Shown: positions 18,325 to 26,659 of the stretch, piece after piece
Position numbering within the stretch: the first letter of the stretch is position 1
How the letters are laid out: each line of letters begins with the position of its first letter
DNA from: Burkholderiales bacterium RIFCSPHIGHO2_01_FULL_63_240
GTDB taxonomy: Bacteria > Pseudomonadota > Gammaproteobacteria > Burkholderiales > Burkholderiaceae_C
NCBI GenBank assembly: GCA_001770725.1
Contig: MERU01000002.1
Location: 434,001-498,000 of the forward strand
Length of the DNA stretch: 64,000 nucleotides
Reading direction: 5' to 3'
Program-made: the position numbers and the translations under genes
The notes under the pieces: generated by a model
Databases searched by the model: none
The model's input: the letters and a program-made list of their open reading frames with translations, nothing else
What the model was told of the DNA's origin: nothing

Positions 18325-20100
18325 ATGAGCAAGGAATCCGGCAGTTTCCTGCGCAAGGTGGCGCGCTTCGTCGCCAATCCGACCACGGATTGGTCTGACC
18401 TGGACGCGCCCCCCTCCGACGCCGGCGAAAGCGATTACGCCAAGACCGAGATCAAGGCGATGATCGAGCGCAAGCGGCGCAACGACTTCGTGCGAAAGCG
18501 CGAACTCGACATGCTGCGCAAGATCCGCCGCGAAGGGCTGAGCCCCGACGCCGCCCTGGCACTGGGCAGCGTCTCCAACCTCGACCCCGAGTCACGCCCT
18601 CAGAGTGGCGCCCGATCGGACATCGCCGTCAAGGCCAAGATCGACGAGATCGAGCTGCAGATGGTGGGCGTCAGCGCCCGCCCCACCCCGGTGACGCCAT
18701 CGCAGGCCGCAGGACTGCCCACCGTGCCCGGCGGCTCGGTGGACCTGCCCATCACGACACCTGACCGGCTGAACCCACCGATCCTGCCCTTCGTCGAACA
18801 CGCCGCGACGGTCATCGAAGCGCCCAAGACCGAGGCGCCCTTTTTCGCCTCGATGGCCCCCGCCATGCCAATCATCGGCGCGACACTGCCTGGCGGCATC
18901 GACGTGCAGGTCGTGGAAATGGCCCACGACCCCGAACTCGACGAAGCCGTCATCGCCTTCGCGAACGCCGATTTCGACCAGTGCGAGCAATGCCTGCTCA
19001 GCCTGGTCCACCCCGGATCGGCCCGCCATGAACACGCGGAAACCTGGCTGGTGCTGTTCGACTTCTACCGGGCGCTTGACCTGCCCCACAAATTCGACAA
19101 CCTGGCGGTGTCCTACGCCCAGCAGTTCGGTGTCTCGGCCCCGCAGTGGTACTCCCTGCCACAGCGTGTTGCCGACCTGATCGAATCCGAATCGGCGGGC
19201 GCGGCTGCCACGGCATCGCCGGAGCCGGCCTCCGGCCGCCCTAGCCTCTCAGCCCCCCTGGAGTTCTCCGACGACGAAAGCGCAGGCCCGGTCACCGAGG
19301 GCCGCGAATGGGACGTGCCCCAGCCCGGCTGGATCGCTCCGTCCGTCGTGGACCCGGAAGCCCTCGCCCAATTGCGCGTGGCCCTGCTGCAACTGCCGCG
19401 TCCCTGGCGCATCGACTGGCAGGGCGTCAACCAGATCACGCCAGAGGCCGCCCATCAGCTCAGCCAGCTGCTGCAGCAGTGGGCCCGTGAACCGATGGAG
19501 CTGATCTGGGTCGGTGGCCCTCACCTGCTCAACCTGCTGGAGGACCTCACGCCCACCGGCAGCCGTGACGCGGACCCCGCCCACTGGATGCTGCGCCTGG
19601 ACCTGCTGCGCATGGTCAACCAACCCGTCGTCTTCGACGAGGTCGCGATCGACTACTGCGTCACCTACGAGCTTTCACCGCCATCGTGGGAGCCCACGCG
19701 CTGCATCGTGCGCGAGCAGCAGGACGCGGTCAGCGCGCCCACGGCGCCGATGTCGCATGTCAGCGAGGTCACAACGAGCTTCGTGGAGTCGCAACTGCAC
19801 CAGGAAATTTCCTACGTGCAAGTGGCGGCCCTCAACCTCTCCGGTCAGCTGGTCGGCGACATCGGTGCCACCTTGCAGCGCCTGGACGACCAGTTGGGTG
19901 GCAGCGTCTCGCTCGAGATCGATTGCAGCCACCTGCTGCGCGTTGACTTCATCGCCGCGGGCGACTTGCTGAACTGGGTGCTGTCGCGCCGGGCCGAGCA
20001 GCGCCAGGTGTGCTTCCTGAACCCGCACCGGCTGGTGGCGCTGTTCTTCGGCGCCATGGGCATCAACGAGCACGCCACCGTCAAGCTGCAGATGATCTGA
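18325..20100 (+). CDS. STAS-domain protein with central TPR/FimV-like segment
   Basis: Uncharacterised 591-residue soluble protein found next to dksA in Burkholderiales. Residues 1-100 are charged with a basic helical stretch (IERKRRNDFVRKRELDMLRKI); about 200-285 resemble a TPR/FimV-like helical unit (AVIAFANADFDQCEQCLLSLV). Two STAS-like folds follow: one at about 345-440 (PWRIDWQGVNQITPEAAHQLSQLL) and one at the C-terminus, about 490-590 (VSLEIDCSHLLRVDFIAAGDLLNWV). STAS folds usually relay signals by phosphorylation or protein contact. In neither fold is the canonical regulatory Ser clear to me, so the mechanism is open. It lies 27 bases after dksA and is probably cotranscribed. Confidence 0.7.
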   Translation: MSKESGSFLRKVARFVANPTTDWSDLDAPPSDAGESDYAKTEIKAMIERKRRNDFVRKRELDMLRKIRREGLSPDAALALGSVSNLDPESRPQSGARSDIAVKAKIDEIELQMVGVSARPTPVTPSQAAGLPTVPGGSVDLPITTPDRLNPPILPFVEHAATVIEAPKTEAPFFASMAPAMPIIGATLPGGIDVQVVEMAHDPELDEAVIAFANADFDQCEQCLLSLVHPGSARHEHAETWLVLFDFYRALDLPHKFDNLAVSYAQQFGVSAPQWYSLPQRVADLIESESAGAAATASPEPASGRPSLSAPLEFSDDESAGPVTEGREWDVPQPGWIAPSVVDPEALAQLRVALLQLPRPWRIDWQGVNQITPEAAHQLSQLLQQWAREPMELIWVGGPHLLNLLEDLTPTGSRDADPAHWMLRLDLLRMVNQPVVFDEVAIDYCVTYELSPPSWEPTRCIVREQQDAVSAPTAPMSHVSEVTTSFVESQLHQEISYVQVAALNLSGQLVGDIGATLQRLDDQLGGSVSLEIDCSHLLRVDFIAAGDLLNWVLSRRAEQRQVCFLNPHRLVALFFGAMGINEHATVKLQMI

Positions 20101-20151
20101 ACGCCGCTGGGGCAACGGGCCGGCATCGCGCCGCCCCCGCTTCGGTTCAGT

Positions 20152-20919
20152 TCATCGCGCGGCGGCCAGCGTCAGCAAGCCCTCGAAGATCAGGTTCTCC
20201 ACCACCATGGGCTGGAGTTCCTCGACGTGCGTCAGGCGCGACACCGCCCCACCCGACATGATCAGCAGCGGCTCGCGCCCCGTGCGCACGCGCAGGCGCC
20301 TCAAGGAGCGCTCGATGGCGCCGGCGATGGCGTCGGTGCCGCCGCTCATCAGGGCATCGCTGGTGTTGGTCGGGAAGTCGCGCACCTCGCCGGTGGGCAC
20401 CTTCAGGCCGGCCGTGCCACTTTCGAGCGCGCGGTACATCAGGCCAAAGCCCGGCAGGATCAACCCACCCAGGAAACGCCCACTGGCGTCCACGGCATCG
20501 ACGGTGACCGCCGTGCCCACCATCACGGCCAGCACGGGCTGCGCGTCGTTGGGTGAGCACAACAGCGCCCGCTGACGCGCCCCGATGATCGCGGCCCAAC
20601 GGTCGGCACCCAGGCGTTGCGGGTGCTCGTAGCCATTGACCACACCACCTCCCAGGCGCGACGAAGACACCCACTGGGCCTGCAGGCCCCAGCCCTCGGT
20701 GAGCTGCTCCTCCACCCGGCGCTTGATGGCTTCGCCCGCCACCACGCAGCCCAGCATGGCCTGCGGCACCGGCAGTCGGCTCCAGTGCTGATCCCAGAGG
20801 TGATCGATGTCCTCCAGGGGCACCGCGCCATGCGCCAGCAAGGCAGCACCGGGGGCAGGTTGGTCGTAGAGGCCCCATTTCAGACGGGTGTTGCCGATGT
20901 CGATGACGAGGAAGGACAT
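20152..20919 (-). CDS. coaX: Type III pantothenate kinase
   Basis: Phosphorylates pantothenate, the first step of coenzyme A synthesis; CoaX is the acetyl-CoA-insensitive, potassium-dependent type. The 255-residue protein has the ASKHA phosphate motif [12 protein letters not shown] (residues 6-17), [12 protein letters not shown] with the catalytic-site Asp, and [22 protein letters not shown]. The start ATG 20919 matches the family; the longer open frame upstream has no similarity. birA, its usual partner in Burkholderiales, is not adjacent. Upstream on the minus strand TTGTCA and GACAAT sit 14 bases apart about 60 bases before the start, a weak promoter candidate. Confidence 0.93.
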   Translation of the reverse strand: MSFLVIDIGNTRLKWGLYDQPAPGAALLAHGAVPLEDIDHLWDQHWSRLPVPQAMLGCVVAGEAIKRRVEEQLTEGWGLQAQWVSSSRLGGGVVNGYEHPQRLGADRWAAIIGARQRALLCSPNDAQPVLAVMVGTAVTVDAVDASGRFLGGLILPGFGLMYRALESGTAGLKVPTGEVRDFPTNTSDALMSGGTDAIAGAIERSLRRLRVRTGREPLLIMSGGAVSRLTHVEELQPMVVENLIFEGLLTLAAAR

Positions 20920-21135
20920 GAAGAAAAGGCGCAGGCCCGGCAGACCCGCGTAGTCAGGACAGGGCACCATTGTCGCGCATGGTGAATGTGACAACCGCTT
21001 GCAAATGCCGTCGGGAGATGACGCATACTCGCACCCGCGCATCGGTTTGACGTGAAATATGACCACGACAGTTGTCTGATCTTTCATCTCCGGTGCGGCA
21101 TCGCACTCGTTTCAACCTGCCAAACCGGAACCCGC

Positions 21136-21720
21136 ATGTTCAAGCTGATCCCCGCCTGGGCCCTGGCCGCCCTGCTGTCCGCCCTGACCCTCCAGGCTCA
21201 CGCCGCCGTCGAAGTGCGGGGCGTCAAGTTCGCCGACACCGCCACCGTGGCTGGCCAGACACTGCAGCTCAACGGCGCAGGCGTTCGCGTGAAGGTCATC
21301 ATCGATGTCTACGCTGCAGGCCTGTACGTGGGCAAGCGCGACGCCTCGGCACCGGCCCTGCTCAGCCAGCCTGGTGCCAAGAGCATGCAGATCGTCCTGC
21401 TGCGCGACCTCACGGGCGAAGACTTCGCCGACGCCATGATCAAGGGCTTTCACAAGAACAACACCGACACCGACGTGGCTCGCTTCCAGCCCCGCCTCGA
21501 CGAGCTGCGCAAGACCATGGTCTCGTTCGGCACCGTCAAGAAGGGCACCGCCATCCAGCTCAACCTGGTGCCTGGCTCCGGCATCCGCACCCTGGTCGAT
21601 GGGGCCCAAAAAGGCGCCGACATCCAGGGAGAGGACTTCTATGCGGCCCTGTTGAAGATCTGGCTGGGTGCCAAGCCGGTGGACGATGACCTCAAGGCTG
21701 GCCTGCTCAACGCCAAGTGA
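21136..21720 (+). CDS. Exported chalcone-isomerase-like protein
   Basis: Periplasmic member of the bacterial chalcone-isomerase-like family (no flavonoid chemistry is implied; bacterial function unknown). The 194-residue precursor starts with a clear signal peptide (MFKLIPAWALAALLSALTLQ, cleavage likely after AHA). The mature part has the family pattern VEVRGVKFADTATVAGQTL, NGAGVRVKVIIDVYAAGLYVG and the C-terminal GEDFYAALLKIWLGAKPVDDDLKAGLL. ATG 21136 is chosen because it begins the signal peptide; an upstream in-frame ATG would add a non-signal extension. Single gene with its own terminator. Confidence 0.85.
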   Translation: MFKLIPAWALAALLSALTLQAHAAVEVRGVKFADTATVAGQTLQLNGAGVRVKVIIDVYAAGLYVGKRDASAPALLSQPGAKSMQIVLLRDLTGEDFADAMIKGFHKNNTDTDVARFQPRLDELRKTMVSFGTVKKGTAIQLNLVPGSGIRTLVDGAQKGADIQGEDFYAALLKIWLGAKPVDDDLKAGLLNAK

Positions 21721-21772
21721 CCGCGAAGTGAGCAAAGCGCCGTGGCCTCGACCACGGCCCAGGCCCCACGAG

Positions 21773-21816
21773 AAGGCCGATGCGGTGAGAACTGCGTCGG
21801 CCTTTTGCCTTTTTTC
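21773..21816 (+). terminator. Intrinsic terminator after the chalcone-isomerase-like gene
   Basis: Stem AAGGCCGA (21773-21780) pairs with TCGGCCTT (21797-21804), with extra GC pairs inside, followed by TTGCCTTTTTT. Shape and U-tract fit a rho-independent terminator. Confidence 0.75.
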
Positions 21817-21875
21817 CTCGCACCAAACGGGTCCGAAAAAGCTAATCTTGCTGAAAACTCAGCCAAGGCACGACC

Positions 21876-22718
21876 ATGATCCAGCAGCCGCTCCCCACAC
21901 TGGCAGCCTGGGTGGAGGCCTTCGCCAACGCGGACATCCCCATCCTGCCGGAGTCCGCCTCGGAAATCGCCCTGCTGCGCGAAGTCGAGGAAGCACGTGG
22001 CGACATGGACGCCCACACCCTCGCCGAGAACCTGGAAAACGACCCGCTGACCACCCTGAAGGTGCTGGTGCACGTCTCACGCTACTGCACGAGTCTGAGC
22101 ATCGAGCCGCCCGAAACGCTGGTAGGGGCCCTCGTGATGCTGGGCGTGGGGCCCTTCTTCGCTGCTTTCGCGCAACCCCTTGACGTCGAGACCTGCCTGT
22201 CCCACCGACCGGAAGCGCTGGAAGGGCTCCATCAGGTGGTGCGGCGCTCACGCCGGGCGGCCCACTTCGCCACAGGCTTCGCCCTCAAGCGCCAGGACCA
22301 GGACGTGGTCGTCATCCAGGAGGCAGCGCTGCTGCACGCCTTCGCCGAGATGCTGCTGTGGTGCCACGCCCCCGTGCTGATGCTGGAGATCGCCCGTCGG
22401 CTGAAGGCCGATCACACGCTGCGATCGGCGGCGGTGCAACAGGACGTGCTGGGCATCCACATCGACGACCTGGCGCAGGAATTGATGCGCCGCTGGCAGT
22501 TGCCAGACTTGCTGATCCACTGCTCGGACCAACGCCTGGTCAACGACCCCAAGGTTCGCACCGTGACGCTGGGGGTGCGCATTGCACGCCACACCCAGCA
22601 CGGCTGGGACGACCCGCACTGCCTGGCCGCCCTGCCCGACGACGCCAGCGACGTCGGCCTGCTGCTCAACATCGCCCCGGAAGCCGCTCACCGGCTCATC
22701 CGGGGGCTGGACGGCTGA
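21876..22718 (+). CDS. HDOD-domain protein
   Basis: Stand-alone HDOD protein, a degenerate HD-phosphohydrolase relative used in bacterial signalling; no catalytic HD pair is visible so it is probably a binding rather than an enzymatic module. The 280-residue sequence shows IPILPESASEIALLREVEE, LAENLENDPLTTLKVLVHV and VVRRSRRAAHFATGFALKRQ, matching the helical core (about 15-215). No receiver, GGDEF or other output domain is fused. It is separated from the previous gene by a terminator; a weak -10 (TAATCT, 21843-21848) lies upstream. The stop codon touches that of sppA on the other strand. Confidence 0.75.
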   Translation: MIQQPLPTLAAWVEAFANADIPILPESASEIALLREVEEARGDMDAHTLAENLENDPLTTLKVLVHVSRYCTSLSIEPPETLVGALVMLGVGPFFAAFAQPLDVETCLSHRPEALEGLHQVVRRSRRAAHFATGFALKRQDQDVVVIQEAALLHAFAEMLLWCHAPVLMLEIARRLKADHTLRSAAVQQDVLGIHIDDLAQELMRRWQLPDLLIHCSDQRLVNDPKVRTVTLGVRIARHTQHGWDDPHCLAALPDDASDVGLLLNIAPEAAHRLIRGLDG

Positions 22719-23663
22719 TCAGCGCACGCCCACGGCGCCACGCATGGCTTGCACCGCGCCACCACCGATGGCCGCGCCAAAGCGCTTGGCCAGGCGTTCG
22801 GCCAGGTTTTCCTTCTGCGTGTAGTCGACGATGTCTTCGGCCTTGACCACGTCGCGGGCGACATGATCGAGGCTGCCCAACTGGTCGGCCAAACCTTGGT
22901 GAACGGCCTCTTCGCCGTTCCAGAACAAGCCCGAGAAGGTGTCGGGCGTTTCCTTGAGCGCCTTGCCACGTCCCTGACGAACCACCTTGATGAACTGCTG
23001 GTGGATCTGGTCGAGCATGGCCTGGGCCAGTTGCGTCTGCTCGGGCTTGGCGGGCGAATAGGGGTCGAGCATGCCCTTGTTCGAGCCTGCGGTCATCAAG
23101 CGGCGTTCGATGCCGAGTTTCTCCATCGTGCCCACGAAACCGAAGCCGTCCATCAACACGCCGATGGAGCCCACGATGGAGGCCTTGTCGACGAAGATGC
23201 GGTCCGCCGAGACGGCGATGTAGTAGGCCGCCGAAGCGCACATTTCCTCGCAGACCGCATAGACCTTCTTCTTGTGAAGGGCCTTCAGGCGCCGCACCTC
23301 GTCGTTGACCAGGCCGGCCTGCACGGGGCTGCCGCCGGGCGAGTTGATGCGCAACACCACCGCCTGGGCGCCCGCGTCCTCGAAGGCGCTGCGCAGCGCT
23401 GTCATGAGGTTGTCGGCGCTGGCCTCGGTCTCGCTCGCGATCTCGCCACGCACCTCGATCAGCGCGGTGTGGGGGCTGACCGGGGTGTGAGAAGAAGGCA
23501 CGGTCTCCCAGGTGGCAAAGAGCACCGACAGCGCCACGCCCAGCCAGAGCAGGCGCCAGAACCAGCGCCAGCGCTTTTCTCTCTTTTGCTGAGCCAGGTA
23601 GGCGCGCGCCAGGTCGTTGAACAGGGCCAGCTGGGCCTCGGGCTTGGGATCGTGAGCGTCCAT
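22719..23663 (-). CDS. sppA: S49-family signal peptide peptidase
   Basis: Inner-membrane serine protease with active site outside, degrading cleaved signal peptides. The 314-residue protein has one N-terminal membrane anchor (WFWRLLWLGVALSVLFATWE, about 33-52), the oxyanion/structural motif LRINSPGGSP and the nucleophile in EEMCASAAYYIAVSADRI; the general-base Lys is expected in the SIVGSIGVLM to GSNKGMLDPYSP region. It is of the short form (about 310 residues), not the double-length E. coli SppA. Start ATG 23663 lies 8 bases after the Rieske gene; an upstream TTG/GTG extension is not conserved. Confidence 0.9.
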   Translation of the reverse strand: MDAHDPKPEAQLALFNDLARAYLAQQKREKRWRWFWRLLWLGVALSVLFATWETVPSSHTPVSPHTALIEVRGEIASETEASADNLMTALRSAFEDAGAQAVVLRINSPGGSPVQAGLVNDEVRRLKALHKKKVYAVCEEMCASAAYYIAVSADRIFVDKASIVGSIGVLMDGFGFVGTMEKLGIERRLMTAGSNKGMLDPYSPAKPEQTQLAQAMLDQIHQQFIKVVRQGRGKALKETPDTFSGLFWNGEEAVHQGLADQLGSLDHVARDVVKAEDIVDYTQKENLAERLAKRFGAAIGGGAVQAMRGAVGVR

Positions 23664-23671
23664 GGGAAGGG

Positions 23672-24067
23672 TCAGGGTGAGCCGTCGTCCGACAGCGGTT
23701 GAATGCGTTCGGAAGGATACCAATGCACCTGGCCGCCCTCCTCCTTGATTTCAATGGCGTGCAGGCGCGCGCCGCGGCACGGGCCCATCACGCAGTGTCC
23801 ATTGGGTGGATCGTAGAGCGCGCCGTGCACCGAGCAAATGATGAAGCGTCTCTCGTGGTCCCAGAACTGGCCGGGCTGCCAGTCCATCTCCGCCGGGACG
23901 TGGGCACAGCGGTTGACGTAGGCCACCGCGACACCGTTGAAGCGCAGGGCAAAGGCCTGGGCTTTGCGGCCGAACTCCAGGATGTCGAAGGTCACCGCAT
24001 CACCGCGCTCCTTGAGCACATCGGAGGCGCAAAGGGGTTGGGGCCCGGTGTTCTTGGCTTCAGGCAT
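23672..24067 (-). CDS. Rieske [2Fe-2S] ferredoxin-like protein
   Basis: Small soluble Rieske protein of 131 residues. The cluster ligands are Cys54-x-His56 (CAH) and Cys78-x-x-His81 (CSVHG), with the loop PPNGHCVMGPCRGARL beyond. No membrane segment and no fused oxygenase domain. Partner and pathway are unknown; the position between gph and sppA is common in Burkholderiales. Its ATG overlaps the gph stop by eight bases. Confidence 0.88.
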   Translation of the reverse strand: MPEAKNTGPQPLCASDVLKERGDAVTFDILEFGRKAQAFALRFNGVAVAYVNRCAHVPAEMDWQPGQFWDHERRFIICSVHGALYDPPNGHCVMGPCRGARLHAIEIKEEGGQVHWYPSERIQPLSDDGSP

Positions 24068-24749
24068 GCCTGCTCAGCCAGTCGTGCAACTCGGTCGTGG
24101 CATGGGCAACGAATCGGGTCGGGTAGTCGGCAAAAGCCGCCGGCTCGTGCGCGCCATAGCTCACGGCAACGCTGTGCGCCCCGGCGTTGAGCGCCAGCTG
24201 CAAGTCGTGCGTGGTGTCGCCGATCATCAGCGTGCGCTCGGGCTCGACGCCGAACTCGGCCATCAGCTCCAGCAGCATGCGCGGGTGCGGCTTGGAGACG
24301 GTTTCGTCGGCGGTGCGGGTGCCATCGAAGACACCGTGGAGCTCGACATGCCCCAGGGCCTCGTTGAGCCCTGAGCGCGACTTGCCGGTGGCCACGGCCA
24401 GCCAGTGGTTGCGCGCCTTGAGCGTCTGCAACATGGGCAGCACGCCCTCGAACAGGCTGAGTTCGTGCTGGCGGTTGAAGTAATGGTGGCGGTAGCGCAG
24501 GCCCAGCTCGGGCACGCGCTCGGGCGCCAGGGTGGGCGCGACATGGGCCAGGGCATCGTGCAGGCCCAAGCCGATGACGTAAGCCGCGTCCTGCGACGAA
24601 GGCACGGGCAATCCGAGATCAGCGCAGGCAGACTGGATGCAGCGCACGATCAGCGCCGTCGAGTCGTACAGGGTGCCGTCCCAGTCGAAGACGACCAGGT
24701 CGTAGGCGCGCGGACGCAGGCCGCTGTCGGTACCGGAAGAAGGGCTCAT
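24060..24749 (-). CDS. HAD-family hydrolase, phosphoglycolate-phosphatase-like
   Basis: HAD subfamily IA phosphatase of 229 residues. Motif I is FDWDGTLYDST, motif II the VATGKSRSGLNEAL segment, the Lys in SKPHPRMLL and motif IV IGDTTHDLQLALNAGA. This is close to the Gph/PpaX type but the substrate cannot be read from sequence. The ATG at 24749 is preceded by TACAGT ending 7 bases upstream, so besides cotranscription with rluC (26 bases away) it may have a near-leaderless transcript of its own. Confidence 0.87.
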   Translation of the reverse strand: MSPSSGTDSGLRPRAYDLVVFDWDGTLYDSTALIVRCIQSACADLGLPVPSSQDAAYVIGLGLHDALAHVAPTLAPERVPELGLRYRHHYFNRQHELSLFEGVLPMLQTLKARNHWLAVATGKSRSGLNEALGHVELHGVFDGTRTADETVSKPHPRMLLELMAEFGVEPERTLMIGDTTHDLQLALNAGAHSVAVSYGAHEPAAFADYPTRFVAHATTELHDWLSRHA

Positions 24750-24775
24750 GCACTCGACTGTATCGCCTGCCGGGC

Positions 24776-25891
24776 TCAACCGCGTGACACCCCAGGCTTG
24801 CCCACCGGTTTGGCCGGCGCCAGGGCGGCCAGCAGGGCCTGGCAAGCCGGCGGCAAGGGGGCCTCGAAGGTCAACTCCTCGCCCGTCACCGGGTGCGGCA
24901 GGCGCAGGTATCGGGCGTGCAGGAACATGCGATCCCAGCGGCCATCGGGCAGGCGCTGGCGGTCCACACCTGGCAAGGCGCCGTCTCCGCCGCGGGCCAG
25001 GGCCTTGTTGAGCACGAAGTCACCGTATTTCTCATCGCCCACGATGCCGTGGCCTTCGTGCGACAGGTGCACGCGGATCTGGTGGGTGCGACCGGTCTTG
25101 ATGGTGACGTCGAGCAGGCTGAAGGCCTCGAAACGCTTGACCACCGAGACCAGCGAGATCGAGCGGCGGCCATCGTCGTCGTCACCGGCCACCGCCTTGA
25201 CCCGTCGCTCGCCTTCCGCGGTGAGGAACTTGTGCAGCGCGACATCCACCACCTTCTTTTTCTCGGGCCACTGGCCAGAGACCAGCGCCGCGTAGGTCTT
25301 GTGCGCGGTGCGATGGCGAAAGCAATCTTGCAGGGTGATGAGCGCGCTGCGCTTCTTGGCGATCACCAGCACGCCCGAGGTTTCCTTGTCGAGGCGGTGC
25401 ACCAGCTCAAGGAAGCGGGCCTGCGGCCGGGCCCGGCGCAGTTGTTCGATCACGCCAAAACTCACCCCGCTGCCGCCGTGCACGGCCACGCCTGCGGGCT
25501 TGTCGATGACCAGCATGACCTCGTCCTCGAAGAGCACGGGAAATTCGCGGGCGGGCACGGCCGAGGCCTCGTCGGCCGGCTTTTCCGTCAGGCGCAATGG
25601 CGGCACGCGGACCTCGTCGCCCAGGGCCAGGCGGGTGTCGGCCGAGGCACGGCCCTTGTTCACCCGCACCTCGCCGCTGCGGATGATGCGGTAGACCAGG
25701 GTTTTCGGGGCCCCTTTGAGCACCTTGATGAGGAAATTGTCCAGGCGCTGGTCGGCGCTGCCTTCGTCGATGACCAGGCGCTGGACGCTGGCGGCGGCCT
25801 GGGGACGGGAAGGGTTGGGCGCAGCGGCGCTGGCGCCAGCAGGGACGGCGGTGGCAGCGGTGGGTTTTCGTGCTGCCTTTTTCGCGGCCAT
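24776..25891 (-). CDS. rluC: 23S rRNA pseudouridine(955/2504/2580) synthase RluC
   Basis: Makes three pseudouridines in 23S rRNA. The 371-residue protein has a short Lys/Ala-rich leader, an S4 domain (SADQRLDNFLIKVLKGAPKTLV, about 45-105), and the catalytic LELVHRLDKETSGVLVIAKKR with its Asp nucleophile. Divergence from rne is the arrangement of E. coli and supports RluC. ATG 25891 is favoured; an in-frame ATG 16 codons upstream overlaps the promoter. It heads a minus-strand run rluC-gph-Rieske-sppA. Confidence 0.94.
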   Translation of the reverse strand: MAAKKAARKPTAATAVPAGASAAAPNPSRPQAAASVQRLVIDEGSADQRLDNFLIKVLKGAPKTLVYRIIRSGEVRVNKGRASADTRLALGDEVRVPPLRLTEKPADEASAVPAREFPVLFEDEVMLVIDKPAGVAVHGGSGVSFGVIEQLRRARPQARFLELVHRLDKETSGVLVIAKKRSALITLQDCFRHRTAHKTYAALVSGQWPEKKKVVDVALHKFLTAEGERRVKAVAGDDDDGRRSISLVSVVKRFEAFSLLDVTIKTGRTHQIRVHLSHEGHGIVGDEKYGDFVLNKALARGGDGALPGVDRQRLPDGRWDRMFLHARYLRLPHPVTGEELTFEAPLPPACQALLAALAPAKPVGKPGVSRG

Positions 25892-25936
25892 TCCCGACCG
25901 CCCGGCTGCATTTTTCGCACCTATAATGGTTTGAGC
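25892..25936. promoter_or_regulatory. Divergent rluC/rne promoter with symmetric -10
   Basis: The sequence CCTATAATGG (25920-25929) gives a perfect TATAAT (25922-25927) toward rne and ATTATA/TTATAG toward rluC. Neither strand has a clear -35. Transcription to the right would start near 25934, giving rne a leader of about 725 bases; to the left it would give rluC about 25 bases. Confidence 0.55.
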
Positions 25937-26659
25937 CACGTTGTGTGTCTTGTGTGAGGGTTCGTTTGCGGAATCTGCGTTCAGCGAGTTTCGCCAGTCA
26001 ATCTCTCACCCAGGCGCTTGCCGCAGCAAACCGCATTTTACCGACGAGCCGGTTGCTGCAGGTGCCACGATGGGGCCTGGCGGGGTGTCCCGCCACCAGT
26101 ATGGCCATGCAGCAGTCGCCCTCCCCGAAGAGGCTCACCCAAGGTGTGAACCTGTCGGACCGAGTGGCTGTCAGAGCCAATGTCGATCGAACCACGTTCA
26201 AGGTTGTTGGGCTTGAGCGCCCGCCTTGCCGGCTTGTCCGGCGCTGCACGCTCAAGCCTGTGTCGAGTGAATCACACGTGTCCCGGACTGTTTCGCACCC
26301 CGCCCTCCCCGCCCGCTCGCAGCAAGACGCCCGCCATCCGGCCGTTGGTGTGCTGCGCGGCCGGTGGCTGGCGCGTCGTGCGGGCGTCCCGGCAGCCACC
26401 CTTTTCCATGTCCGAGCCCCCATGCCCAGCGCGTGGGGCCGGCGGACGCCATCCGGCTGTCGCCAGACCCTGGCCTTCACCCCGACACACGCGCCCCTGA
26501 CGGCCGACCCGCTTCGGCGGGCCTGACGTCCAAGGCAATTCCTTCGGTTCTTCGTCGTTGCTCGCGCATGCAAGCTGCCGCTGACCTTCGGGTCAGGGGC
26601 GACTGGAGACATGTATCGGTGCCATCCCGAGCCGTCTCCGCTTCAGACATGGAGAACCC
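25934..26659 (+). ncRNA. Long structured 5' leader of rne (no gene in this stretch)
   Basis: About 725 bases without a credible protein. Several strong hairpins are visible: TGGCGGG/CCCGCCA with a GTGT loop (26078-26095); a two-part stem-loop with outer 9-bp GCTTGAGCG/CGCTCAAGC (26211-26219 with 26249-26257) enclosing GCCGG-CTTGT-CCGGC; CCGGCCG/CGGCCGG (26338-26344 with 26358-26364); and two UUCG tetraloops, CCCGC-TTCG-GCGGG (26508-26521) and CTGACC-TTCG-GGTCAG (26581-26596). In E. coli the rne leader binds RNase E and mediates autoregulation; an equivalent role here is inferred from position and structure only. Confidence 0.55.
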
